The notes under the pieces: model-generated | Databases searched by the model: none | Seen by the model: only the letters and a program-made list of their open reading frames with translations | Told to the model about the DNA's origin: nothing | Part shown: positions 9,485 to 17,900 of the stretch, one piece after another | Position numbering within the stretch: position 1 is the stretch's first letter | How the letters are laid out: every line of letters starts with the position of its first letter | Made by a program: the position numbers and the translations under genes | Assembly (NCBI RefSeq): GCF_008580665.1 | Contig: NZ_BKDJ01000004.1 | Location: 166,184 to 230,183, forward strand | DNA from: Zafaria cholistanensis | Lineage (GTDB): Bacteria; Actinomycetota; Actinomycetes; Actinomycetales; Micrococcaceae | Length of the DNA stretch: 64,000 bases | Direction: 5' to 3'

Positions 9485-10166
9485 CCACCACCTTGCCCAC
9501 GACGTCGGCCGTGGACACGAACCGGGCGCACGACACCTGGGCCTGCCGGTCGCGCCCGCGGCAGGTGGCCACCGAATCCGAGGAGGTGCTCCTGTGGTCC
9601 CCCAGGACCAGCACCTTGTCCTCCGGAACCCCCACGGGCCCAAAGCAGCGGAACGAGACGGGAGTGCTGGCGCAGTCCAGCGTTCCGGGCACGAAGTCAA
9701 AGTCCTCGTGGAGGTAGTCCTCCGCCAGGGCCTGGCCGTTCACCATGACGGCCCCTTCCGGGGAACAGCATTCGACGGTGTCGCCGGGGATGCCGATCAC
9801 CCGTTTGACCAGGAACTTCTCATTGGACGGACCGATCCCGGTCAGGTCGCCGAAGCCGCGCAGCACCTGCTCGGCCGCGTCCTGCTCGGTGGCCAGGAAC
9901 TCCTGCTCCCAGGCCGCGTCCGCGCCGAACACCACGATCTCGCCGCGGGGCGGGGCCCCGGCCCCGTAGGCCAGGCGGTTGACCAGGATGCGGTCGCCGA
10001 CATTGAGGGTGGTCTCCATCGACCCCGAGGGCACGCTGTAGACCTTGACCAGGAACATCTGCACCAGCGCCACCACGGCCACCGCCACGACGACGTTGAC
10101 CAGGGTCGCCAGCCACAGGGGAAGGCGCCTGCGCTCGCCGGCGGACGTGCGCCCTACCGTAGACAT
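9447..10166 (-). CDS. lepB: type I signal peptidase
   Basis: 239 residues. Membrane-bound serine/lysine protease that removes signal peptides from exported proteins. One TM helix at about 17-39 is followed by the catalytic serine box VPSGSMETTL (Ser49), the lysine box KFLVKRVIGIPGD (Lys121) and the conserved GDHRSTSSDS near residue 210. ATG at 10166 places the TM helix near the N-terminus as usual. Its 3' end overlaps the 3' end of the convergent VanZ-like gene by 38 bases. A 9-codon ORF (10183 to 10154) overlaps the start in another frame. It probably serves the many secreted proteins of the island nearby, which is inference. Confidence 0.95.
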   Translation of the reverse strand: MSTVGRTSAGERRRLPLWLATLVNVVVAVAVVALVQMFLVKVYSVPSGSMETTLNVGDRILVNRLAYGAGAPPRGEIVVFGADAAWEQEFLATEQDAAEQVLRGFGDLTGIGPSNEKFLVKRVIGIPGDTVECCSPEGAVMVNGQALAEDYLHEDFDFVPGTLDCASTPVSFRCFGPVGVPEDKVLVLGDHRSTSSDSVATCRGRDRQAQVSCARFVSTADVVGKVVVKAWPPSDWRAF

Positions 10167-10209
10167 AGGCCCAGTGTAGACATGGGCACAGTCTAGGGTC
10201 AGTGCAGGG

Positions 10210-10671
10210 CTAAGCGGCATCCCCCGGGGCCGCGGCGAGCAACGCGCCCTCGGCGGCCACCCAGGCGAGCATGGCGCATTTGACCCTGGCCGGGAAGCGG
10301 GAGACTCCAGAAAAGGCCGCCGCATCTCCGAGCAGCTCCTCGTCGCCTTCGCGGGTTCCCCGCGACCGCATGGTTTCGCGGAACTCCTCAAGCATGTCCG
10401 TGAACGTGCCGCGGTCCTCCCCCTGGGCCAGCTCCACCAGCGCGGAGGCCGAGGCCATCGAAATCGAGCAGCCGTTGCCTTCCCAACTGATGCGCGCGAT
10501 GGTGTTGCCGTCGGTCTCCACGCGCAGCCGGATCTCGTCGCCGCAGATCGGGTTGTGCTGGTGCGACTCTCCCCAGGCGTGGCCCGCTTCGGCTTCCTTC
10601 AGCCCAGCGCCGACGCGCCGCCTGGCGTGGTCGAGAATGATTTGCTGGTACAGCTGTTCAAGGCCGCTCAT
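10210..10671 (-). CDS. sufU: Fe-S cluster assembly sulfur-transfer protein SufU
   Basis: 153 residues. Zinc-bound sulfur acceptor that takes the persulfide sulfur from SufS for Fe-S assembly. The three cysteines expected of SufU are present: NPICGDE (Cys43, with Asp45), EGNGCSISMAS (Cys68) and ARVKCAMLAW (Cys132). The insert typical of SufU versus IscU lies around residues 100-120. The start ATG overlaps the sufS stop (ATGA, 10668-10671), so the two are translationally coupled. The rest of the SUF operon (B, C, D) is not in the window. Confidence 0.94.
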   Translation of the reverse strand: MSGLEQLYQQIILDHARRRVGAGLKEAEAGHAWGESHQHNPICGDEIRLRVETDGNTIARISWEGNGCSISMASASALVELAQGEDRGTFTDMLEEFRETMRSRGTREGDEELLGDAAAFSGVSRFPARVKCAMLAWVAAEGALLAAAPGDAA

Positions 10672-11990
10672 GCTTGTGCTCCAAAGAAGCCGCGGACGCC
10701 GGAGACGGCGTCGAGGAACGCGTCCACGTCCGCGGTGGTGTTGTAGAGGTAGGTGCTGGCGCGGGTGCTGGCCGAAACGCCCAGGGCGCGGTGCAGCGGC
10801 TGCGCGCAGTGGTGGCCCACGCGCACGGCAACGCCGCGGCTGTCCAGGAACTGGCCGACGTCGTGCGGGTGCACGCCCTCGACCTCGATCGTGGCGGTAC
10901 CGATGCGCCCGGTGCCGGCCGGCGGGCCGAGCAGCCGGATGCCCGGGAGCTGCGCCAGCCCGGCGGCCATGCGCTGCCCCAGGTGCTCCTCCCAGGCCGC
11001 GATCCGGTCCATGCCAATCTCCGACAGGTAGGAGGCCGCTGCCGCCAGCGCCACCGCCTGCGAGATGCGCTGGGTGCCGGCCTCGAAGCGGGTCGGAGCC
11101 GGCAGGAACTCCGCCCGCTCCATGGTGACGGTGGTGATCATGGAGCCGCCGGTAAGGAACGGGGGCATCGCATTGAGCAGTTCGCGGCGCCCGTAGAGGG
11201 CTCCGATGCCGGTGGGACCAAGCATCTTGTGCCCGGAAAAAGCCAGGAAATCGACGTCCAGGGCCTTGACGTCCACCGGCAGGTGCGGGACCGACTGGCA
11301 GGCGTCGAGCACGGTCAGCGCCCCGACGGAGCGGGCGAGCGCGACCAGCGCGCCGACGTCGTTCAGCGTGCCCAGGACGTTGGAAACGTGGGCGAAGGCG
11401 AGCACCCGGGTCCGGGGGCCGACGATGTCCGCGGCCAGGTCCATGCGCAGGGCGCCGTCCGCGGACACGGGGATGTAGCGCAGCGTGGCGCCGGTGCGGA
11501 AGGCCAGCTCCTGCCACGGGATCAGGTTGGCGTGGTGCTCCAGTTCGGTGACCACGATTTCGTCGCCCGGGCCCAGCCGGAAGCGCTCGGCGGCGGCGCC
11601 CCCACGCCCGGCGCTGGCGTTGGAGAAGGAGTAGGCGACAAGGTTCAGCGCCTCGGTGGCGTTGGAGGTCCAGACCAGTTCGTCGGCGCCGGCGTTGACG
11701 AACCGCGCCACGGTTTCGCGGGCGTCCTCGAAGACATCCGTGGCCTCGACGGCCAGGCTGTGGGCGCCACGGTGCACGGCCGCGTTGTAGCGCTCGTAGA
11801 AGTGCTGCTCGGCCTCCAGGACGCACTGGGGCTTCTGGGACGTCGCGCCCGAGTCGAGGTAGACCAGCGGGGCACCGTTGATGTCCCGGGACAGGATGGG
11901 GAAGTCATTGCGGATGCGCAGGACCTCGGCGTCGTCCAACGCCGGGACGGCGTTCCTGGTCGTGGTGGGGGCGGGAAGCACAGGCACCAT
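10668..11990 (-). CDS. sufS: cysteine desulfurase SufS
   Basis: 440 residues. PLP-dependent enzyme that removes sulfur from L-cysteine, leaving alanine and an enzyme persulfide handed to SufU. The PLP lysine is in SGHKMLGPTG (Lys255), the cofactor-binding histidine and aspartate in ELEHHANLIPW and LDACQS, and the persulfide cysteine in RVGHHCAQPLH (Cys395), the group II arrangement. ATG at 11990 has a near-perfect AGGAGG box at 11994-11999 on the minus strand; the frame open further upstream is not coding. First gene of a two-gene operon with sufU. Confidence 0.96.
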   Translation of the reverse strand: MVPVLPAPTTTRNAVPALDDAEVLRIRNDFPILSRDINGAPLVYLDSGATSQKPQCVLEAEQHFYERYNAAVHRGAHSLAVEATDVFEDARETVARFVNAGADELVWTSNATEALNLVAYSFSNASAGRGGAAAERFRLGPGDEIVVTELEHHANLIPWQELAFRTGATLRYIPVSADGALRMDLAADIVGPRTRVLAFAHVSNVLGTLNDVGALVALARSVGALTVLDACQSVPHLPVDVKALDVDFLAFSGHKMLGPTGIGALYGRRELLNAMPPFLTGGSMITTVTMERAEFLPAPTRFEAGTQRISQAVALAAAASYLSEIGMDRIAAWEEHLGQRMAAGLAQLPGIRLLGPPAGTGRIGTATIEVEGVHPHDVGQFLDSRGVAVRVGHHCAQPLHRALGVSASTRASTYLYNTTADVDAFLDAVSGVRGFFGAQA

Positions 11991-12159
11991 GGGTCCTCCT
12001 TTGGGCCGGTCGCGTTTGCTGCCTGCGATTACGCAAGACAAGTCTGCTCTAATCATCCCACGCCGGGCGGTTGCGGTCATGTGAGCGGTACCTAAGTTGG
12101 TCCCGGCGTCCGCGGCACCGCACGGCGGGAAGCCCCGACGCCGCACGGGCCCTGGCGGG

Positions 12160-13683
12160 TCAGGCCCGCACGTGGATGGAGCGGAACTCCACCGGCGGGC
12201 CCCCGTCGTAGTTGCGGCACAGCGAAAAATAGCCACCCCGGTAGGTGGAGTCCCGAACCGAGACGCTCGCCCCCGCAGCGGCCCCTGCCGGATCCGATCC
12301 GGCCGCCTCGGAGCCGGGGAGCCGGGAGACGGTAATCTGCTCCGGAGTGACATCAATGGACAGCCGCAGCCAGGTCCCCGGCACCGGCGGGGGCGTGGGC
12401 ACGCTGGCCAGCGAATAGGCGGAAACAGTGTTCGCCACCCGGCCCAGGAGTTCCAGAAGTCCGTCCTCCCGGACCACCACATGGTAGCCGGACCCGGCGC
12501 CCGGCTCCCGCACCCGGTAGGGCAGGTCCGTTTCCTGGCCGAAGGCGATCCCGGCGTGCTGGCCCGCGCCCGGTCCACCCTCCGGCCAGCGCAGCTCAAA
12601 GCCCAGGGTGTAGCTGCCAGCCGTGACCGGGCACAGCGAGCCCATGCAGTAGCTGGCCTTCTCCCTGTGGTCCAGCCGGATCGAAGACGTTTCGGGACGG
12701 ATCGGGGGCTGGTGGCTCCACGCCAGGGCCCAGGGCAGGTCGCCGGCTCCGCGCAGGCCGGTGACGAAGCGGTCCGCGGTGGCGCTGGGGGCATCGGTGC
12801 TGACATAGGGGTAGTTGGAAGTCATCATCCCCGCTACCCCCAGGCGCAGCAGCCGGTCGCGCAGCCAGCGGGTGTGGACCTCCCAGCAAATGACCGGCTT
12901 CCCGGTGGCCACGAACCGGGCCACCACCTCGTCCCCGGCGCTGTGGTGGAGCCCGAGCAGGTCGAACCGCTCCCCCAGCTCGTCCAGCCGGCCAAAGTCC
13001 TCCCCGGTGAAGTACCCCCAAGTCCGGTACCCGCGCTCGGCCGCCAGCCGGTAGCGGTTGGAGCCCGCCGGCTGCTTCCAGACGAAGTGCTGCCGGGCGT
13101 CCGGGTAGCTGTCCATCAGGTCCAGCAGGGCCTGCGTATTGGTGCCCTGCTTGTCTTCGATGAAGACCACCCGGTTCCCGGCATGCGCGTCCAGCACGCT
13201 CTTCAGGTCCGGGATGGGCAACTGGGCGCTGCCGGGGCCCAGCCACGGCCGGGCGTTGTTCAGGACTCCCTCCAGCTGGCGGTGCCCGAGGTGGGCAATC
13301 TGCCGCGCCACCCCGGTCATCCGCAGCAGATCCGGGTCATGGTGGCACACCAGCACCCCGTCCGCCGTCGCCTGCACGGAGACCTCAATGGCGGCGGCAC
13401 CGTGTGCGGCCGACTGCCGGTAGGCCTCCGCGGTGTGCTCCGGCCAGTTGTCGTGGGATCCGCGGTGGGCAATGTGGAACGGCCGGGTGGCCAGGAGCCG
13501 GTCCAGGGTGTGGACCGGCTCCGGGCCCTCCGCCGGACCTCCGCTGCCGCCCGCGCCGCCACCGCAGCCGGACAGGACCAGGCCGGAGGCGGCCACGGCC
13601 AGCAGTTGCCGGCGGCTGGGCCGGTCCGTCAGCAGGCGGGCCGGGGGCCCGCCTGCTGACTGGCCCGGCGTCAAGGGCTTCAC
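12160..13683 (-). CDS. glycerophosphodiester phosphodiesterase, Tat-type lipoprotein
   Basis: 507 residues. The N-terminus has a twin-arginine motif (SRRQLLA) and a lipobox LSGC with the modifiable Cys at about residue 40, then Gly/Ser spacer, so export by Tat and lipid anchoring outside the membrane are predicted. The TIM-barrel GDPD domain (about 65-310) shows the HRGSHDNWPEHT motif (family consensus HRG...PENT, with His replacing Asn) and CHHDPDLLRMTG. The last 170 residues look like a separate beta-sandwich, lectin-type domain. GTG start overlaps the stop of the Wzy-like gene (GTGA). Location in the polysaccharide operon suggests it trims or remodels a glycerol-phosphate-bearing envelope polymer, which is inference. 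Confidence 0.85.
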   Translation of the reverse strand: MKPLTPGQSAGGPPARLLTDRPSRRQLLAVAASGLVLSGCGGGAGGSGGPAEGPEPVHTLDRLLATRPFHIAHRGSHDNWPEHTAEAYRQSAAHGAAAIEVSVQATADGVLVCHHDPDLLRMTGVARQIAHLGHRQLEGVLNNARPWLGPGSAQLPIPDLKSVLDAHAGNRVVFIEDKQGTNTQALLDLMDSYPDARQHFVWKQPAGSNRYRLAAERGYRTWGYFTGEDFGRLDELGERFDLLGLHHSAGDEVVARFVATGKPVICWEVHTRWLRDRLLRLGVAGMMTSNYPYVSTDAPSATADRFVTGLRGAGDLPWALAWSHQPPIRPETSSIRLDHREKASYCMGSLCPVTAGSYTLGFELRWPEGGPGAGQHAGIAFGQETDLPYRVREPGAGSGYHVVVREDGLLELLGRVANTVSAYSLASVPTPPPVPGTWLRLSIDVTPEQITVSRLPGSEAAGSDPAGAAAGASVSVRDSTYRGGYFSLCRNYDGGPPVEFRSIHVRA

Positions 13684-15029
13684 CGGGCTGCGGCGGCCCG
13701 CATCGCGGCCGCCAGTTGCGCCTCAATCGGCCGCAGCCGCGGTCCGTCCGCGCCGCTGGACGTCCCGGCCGCACCCTCTTCCGGGGTGCGGGGCTCCTCC
13801 GGAGTGCGGGACTGCCGGCCCGCCAGCACCAGCAGGGCCAGCATGGTCCAGATCAGGATCCCGGCCACCGAACGGGTGGCCAACGCACTGTAGGTCTGCA
13901 CGATCAGCAGCCCCAACACCGATCCCAAGGCGAGCCCCGGACAGGCCTGCTGACGCCAGTTGCGGGCAATCAGCCCGGCCATCACCCCGAAATACACCAG
14001 GGCGAACACCACGCCAATGTCCACGGCGTACATCAGGACGGAGCTTTCCAGGCTGGTGATCAGTCCGCCGGCCTCCGACACCCGGTAGCTGGCCGAAATC
14101 CCCTCCCCGGCCACCAGGTAGTCCTGCCAGCGGGTCAGGAAAAAGCCCCAGGCGTCCGCACGGGCGGCGGCGGAACCGGTGTCGTCGGCGAACCGTTGCG
14201 CCACCCCGGCTGACACGGTGCTGCCTGCCGCAAACCATGCCGCCGTGGCCAGCAGTCCGGCAAGCGACAGTTTCCCCTGCCAGGGGATGCGGCTGCGCAG
14301 GACCGCGAAGGCGGCAACCAGTGCGTAGGTGACGATCCCCAGGCGCGACTGGCTGACCAGCACGCCGGCGCCAAGCAGCACCAGCAGCACCAGTTGCAGG
14401 GCCGGGCGGCGCACCCCCGCCGCCAGCGGCGCAATCATGCACAGCGCCAGCGACAAAGCCAGCGGCTGGTCGAGGGTGCCCATCCAACGGTTGTCCTCCG
14501 GGTCGAACCAGTACTGGGTCAGGAAGCCAGATTCGTAGAAGATCACCTGACCCGTCAGCGTCTGGGCCAACGCGACGATCGAAACCGCCGCCGCGAGCGT
14601 CAGCAGCAGGTTTTTCAGCACCGTCAGCAGCCCGCGGTCGGCCAGACCCGCGGCCAGGATGAGCAGGAAGAACATCACTGGTGCCAGCAGTTGGTCGATC
14701 AGCGCCACGGAGCTGCCGCCGCCGGCCACGGTCGTGATGACCGCGGCTCCCGCCACCAGGGCCAGCCCCAGGAAGACATGCACCTGGCGGGCCAGGGCCG
14801 CCGCCAGGGCGCGGGGGGTGTGCAGCAGTTGCACCCCCGCGATGGCGGCGACCAGCCACGTCGCCGGGTGGAAAGACAGCGGCCCGTCGGCTTCCCCGGT
14901 GACCAGGCTGCTGCCGACCGCAGGGATAGCGAACCAGGCCACCACCACGGCGGACAGATAAAGTCTGGGGTGGTTGCGGGTGAGCACCGCAGCCACCGCG
15001 CAGAAGGCAATCCAGGCAGCCAGCTGCAT
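13680..15029 (-). CDS. O-antigen ligase/polymerase-like (Wzy-type) membrane protein
   Basis: 449 residues with about ten to twelve hydrophobic helices, a large periplasm-facing loop around 160-190 (GFLTQYWFDPEDNRWMG) and the SQSRLGI motif followed by an Arg-rich loop, typical of Wzy/WaaL-like integral membrane enzymes that polymerise or ligate lipid-linked repeat units. The C-terminal 55 residues are a soluble Pro/Glu-rich tail. ATG at 15029 directly abuts the stop of the upstream Wzz/BY-kinase gene, and the stop overlaps the next gene by GTGA, so all three are one operon. Polymerase rather than ligase is favoured by the Wzz and Wzx neighbours. Confidence 0.82.
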   Translation of the reverse strand: MQLAAWIAFCAVAAVLTRNHPRLYLSAVVVAWFAIPAVGSSLVTGEADGPLSFHPATWLVAAIAGVQLLHTPRALAAALARQVHVFLGLALVAGAAVITTVAGGGSSVALIDQLLAPVMFFLLILAAGLADRGLLTVLKNLLLTLAAAVSIVALAQTLTGQVIFYESGFLTQYWFDPEDNRWMGTLDQPLALSLALCMIAPLAAGVRRPALQLVLLVLLGAGVLVSQSRLGIVTYALVAAFAVLRSRIPWQGKLSLAGLLATAAWFAAGSTVSAGVAQRFADDTGSAAARADAWGFFLTRWQDYLVAGEGISASYRVSEAGGLITSLESSVLMYAVDIGVVFALVYFGVMAGLIARNWRQQACPGLALGSVLGLLIVQTYSALATRSVAGILIWTMLALLVLAGRQSRTPEEPRTPEEGAAGTSSGADGPRLRPIEAQLAAAMRAAAAR

Positions 15030-16463
15030 CTAGGACCGCCGGCCGACCGGGTCCGCGTCCTCCTTCAGGACATGCTTGGCGGAGGCCTCCCCACCCTGCG
15101 GTCCCGCGCCCGGCGCGACCAGCTCCGACCGCTGCCCGGCGGCGTACGCCCGCAGTTCGACCCTGCTGAGCGGGACCGCGTTCAGGGTGGTTCCCACCAC
15201 TGTGGCCTGCACTGCCTTCAGCGCATTCAGGCCGATCGCGATGTCCCCCAGTGGGGTGCGTCCGTAGCGGGTCACCATGATGGCGCGGTCGGAGAGGGCA
15301 GCCGCAACGGCCGCATCCGCGAACGGCAGCAGGGAGGTGGTGTCCAGCACCACCACGTCGTAGTCCGCGCGGGCCTGTTCCAGCAGGCGGGCCATGGCCG
15401 GGCTGCCCAGCAGCGGCGCAGAGTTCCCAATCTGGGTTCCGGCGGGCAGGACGTCCAGGCGCGGACGGAAGTTGCGGTGCACGGCGTCGACCGGCGCCGC
15501 CTGTGACAGCGTTTCCGCCAGGCCCGGCTCGGCCGGGATCCCCAGCCGGTGCGCCAGGGTGGGGTTGCGCAGGTCCGCCTCCACCAGCAGCACCCGCTCC
15601 CCCGCCTCGGCCAGCGCCAGCGCCAGGTACAGCGCCGTCGTCGTCTTGCCGTCGCCCCGCCGCGGCGACGTCACCGCCAGCACCGAATGGTTGCTGTAGC
15701 CGGGTCCGAAGTGCAGGCTGGTGCGCAGCCGTCGCGCGGATTCGGTCAGGACCAGGCTGGTTCCCGGGTCGGAGCCGGACTGGGGCCGGCGCACGGCCCC
15801 GTCCAGCGGGATGGTGGCCAGGAGCGGAAGGGCCGGCTCCAGCTCCAGCTGCTGTGCCGAGCGGACCGTTTCATCGGCCTGCCGCTTCAGGATGACGATC
15901 GCGGCACCGACCACCAGCCCGGCCAGGATGCCCAGCAACAGGTTCAGCAGGGGCCGCGGGGACACCGGGTCCTGGCCCAGCTGCGGCTCCGACACCACAT
16001 TCAGGACCGTCTGCGGTTTGTCACTGTCCGCTTCCAGGTCATTGACCAGCTTGCCGAAACTGGTGGCCACCGACCGGGCGAGGGCCAGTGCCTGGTGCGG
16101 ATCGGAGGCCCGCACGGTCACGGTCAGACTGTGCTGGTCCGCATTCCCGCTGGCCGAGATGGCCTGGACCAGCTGCTCCTCCTGCAACGGCTCGTCGCTG
16201 GCACTCACCAGCTGGGTCATGAACTGCCGGCTGGTCATGAGTGCGGTGTAAGCGTCGATCCGACCCCTGACCAGTGCGTCCGCCTCCAACGCCGACTGGT
16301 TCTGGCTGGACGGAGCCACCACGAAGAACCCGACCTTGCTCTCATACTGCGGCGTGGCGGCAGCGGTTGCCCCCATGGCCAGCGCAGCGCCCAGCACAGC
16401 GCAGATCAGTACCTTCCACCAGCCGTTCAGGACGGCCTTTAAATACCCCATTAATTCAGACAT
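15030..16463 (-). CDS. Wzz/BY-kinase-type chain-length protein lacking a tyrosine cluster
   Basis: 477 residues. N-terminal Wzz domain with TM helices at about 16-36 and 172-192, then a cytoplasmic ATPase domain with Walker A SPRRGDGKTT (Lys273), Walker A' VLLVEADLRNP and Walker B VVVLDTTSLLPFADA. BY-kinases normally end in a Tyr-rich tail that is autophosphorylated; this one has a single Tyr in its last 40 residues. It may therefore be only a chain-length regulator, or be partnered with the Tyr-rich homologue at 33741. Start at 16463 (MSELMGYLKA) follows GGGGGGAAG; starts at 16475 and 16490 also have G-rich sites. First gene of the minus-strand operon, divergent from the GT4 gene. Confidence 0.85.
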   Translation of the reverse strand: MSELMGYLKAVLNGWWKVLICAVLGAALAMGATAAATPQYESKVGFFVVAPSSQNQSALEADALVRGRIDAYTALMTSRQFMTQLVSASDEPLQEEQLVQAISASGNADQHSLTVTVRASDPHQALALARSVATSFGKLVNDLEADSDKPQTVLNVVSEPQLGQDPVSPRPLLNLLLGILAGLVVGAAIVILKRQADETVRSAQQLELEPALPLLATIPLDGAVRRPQSGSDPGTSLVLTESARRLRTSLHFGPGYSNHSVLAVTSPRRGDGKTTTALYLALALAEAGERVLLVEADLRNPTLAHRLGIPAEPGLAETLSQAAPVDAVHRNFRPRLDVLPAGTQIGNSAPLLGSPAMARLLEQARADYDVVVLDTTSLLPFADAAVAAALSDRAIMVTRYGRTPLGDIAIGLNALKAVQATVVGTTLNAVPLSRVELRAYAAGQRSELVAPGAGPQGGEASAKHVLKEDADPVGRRS

Positions 16464-16664
16464 GCTTCCCCCCATTGAAGCTTCCCCCATGCCAGCACAC
16501 GTCCTTGTATGTATGCTGTCTGCCACATCGTAGTTGCAAGGTCCGTGGCTTTGGCTAGACCTGGACAAGAAAAATCCGAACCCATTCGGCCTTGTCCCGT
16601 TCGATGCCCGGCGTCGCGGGTCATGTTCATCGGCTGTCTCGCGCCGCTTTCTTGGGGGAATGAA
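16464..16664. promoter_or_regulatory. divergent intergenic region between two polysaccharide operons
   Basis: About 200 bases with no gene, between the Wzz/BY-kinase operon (leftwards) and the GT4-Wzx-GT2 operon (rightwards). It must contain two outward promoters. It is less GC-rich than its surroundings, with a palindromic TTGCAA at 16534-16539 that could serve as a shared -35, but I see no convincing -10 partner on either side. Two G5-6AAG boxes lie in tandem just before the leftward start. Confidence 0.5.
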
Positions 16665-17900
16665 ATGACTTCGATCGATGCTGGATCACGCGCGCTGCGC
16701 GTCTTGGTGGCGCATCCCGCCGCCGACCTTTATGGTTCCGACCGGGTTCTGCTGGAGAGCGTGCAGGGGTTGCTGGACCGCGGAAACCATGTTGCCGTCG
16801 CGCTGCCGGGACCGGGGCCGCTGGTGGACCAACTCCGTGCCCGGGGCGCGGTGGTGGAATTCTGCCCCACTCCCGTGCTGCGCAAGTCCCTGTTGAGCCC
16901 CCTGGGCCTGGTGCGCCTGGCGGGCGAGGGCATCCGCGGCCTCTACCGGGGGGCTGCCCTGGTGCGCCGCCACCGTCCCGACGCGCTGTACGTCAGCACG
17001 GTGACCATCCCGCTGTGGCCGCTGCTGGGCCGGCTGGCGGGCATTCGGACCGTCATCCATGTGCACGAGGCCGAACGCCATGCGGCCCGCCCGCTGCGGG
17101 TCGCCCTGGCGCTGCCGCTGCTCCTGGCACACCGGATCGTGGCCAACAGCCTTTACAGCGTGGCCACGTTGGAGGAATCGTTGCCCGCCCTGCGCGGGCG
17201 CGCCACGGTGGTCTACAACGGGGTGCCCGGCCCGGAGAAGCCGGTGCCGGCCCGTGCCGCCCTTAATGGCGCCCTGCGGGTGCTTTATGTGGGCCGGCTC
17301 TCCCACCGCAAGGGCGTGGATGTCGCCGTGGAGGCGGTGGCCGAACTGCGCCGGCGCGGCGTGGACGCCACTTTAGACGTGGTCGGCGCGGTCTTCCCGG
17401 GCTATGAGGACTTCGAGCGCGCATTGCGGGACCGCGTGGAGGAGCTGGGGCTCGGGGAAGCGGCCTCCTTCCACGGATTCCAGCCCGGGACATGGGACTT
17501 CCTGGCCTCCGCCGACGCCGTGGTGGTGCCTTCCCGCCTCGACGAGCCGTTCGGCAACACCGCGGTGGAGGCCGTGCTGGCGGCCCGGCCGGTGGTGGTC
17601 AGTGACACTTCCGGCTTGCGGGAGGCCGCCGCCGGGTATTCCAGCGCCCGATTCGCCGCACCCGGGAATGCCGAAGCTCTCGCGGACGCGCTGGCGGGGA
17701 TCGCCGCGGAATGGGACGCTGTCCGCGCAGCGGCAGCGGCGGATGCCTCCGTGGCCGGCGAGCGCCATGCGCCGGAAAGGTACCGGTTGGCCATTGCGGG
17801 GCTCATCCTCGGTCCTGCCCGCGGAGGCTTCGGCGGCCAGGGCCCCGAGGGCGGCGCTCCGGGCAGGCAGGAAGCCGCCAGCCTGGGCACGCACGAGTGA
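16665..17900 (+). CDS. glycosyltransferase family 4
   Basis: 411 residues in the GT-B fold. The N-terminal half has the usual donor-less Rossmann features (LVAHPAADLYGSDRVLL, HVHEAERHAARP). The C-terminal half has LYVGRLSHRKGVDVAVEA and the GT4 signature around PSRLDEPFGNTAVEAVLAARPVV, with the EX7E-type acidic pair. It transfers a nucleotide sugar to a growing lipid-linked saccharide in the cytoplasm. ATG at 16665 follows TTGGGGGAA. Its TGA overlaps the GTG of the flippase gene (GTGA at 17897-17900), giving coupled translation. The sugar specificity cannot be read. Confidence 0.88.
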   Translation: MTSIDAGSRALRVLVAHPAADLYGSDRVLLESVQGLLDRGNHVAVALPGPGPLVDQLRARGAVVEFCPTPVLRKSLLSPLGLVRLAGEGIRGLYRGAALVRRHRPDALYVSTVTIPLWPLLGRLAGIRTVIHVHEAERHAARPLRVALALPLLLAHRIVANSLYSVATLEESLPALRGRATVVYNGVPGPEKPVPARAALNGALRVLYVGRLSHRKGVDVAVEAVAELRRRGVDATLDVVGAVFPGYEDFERALRDRVEELGLGEAASFHGFQPGTWDFLASADAVVVPSRLDEPFGNTAVEAVLAARPVVVSDTSGLREAAAGYSSARFAAPGNAEALADALAGIAAEWDAVRAAAAADASVAGERHAPERYRLAIAGLILGPARGGFGGQGPEGGAPGRQEAASLGTHE

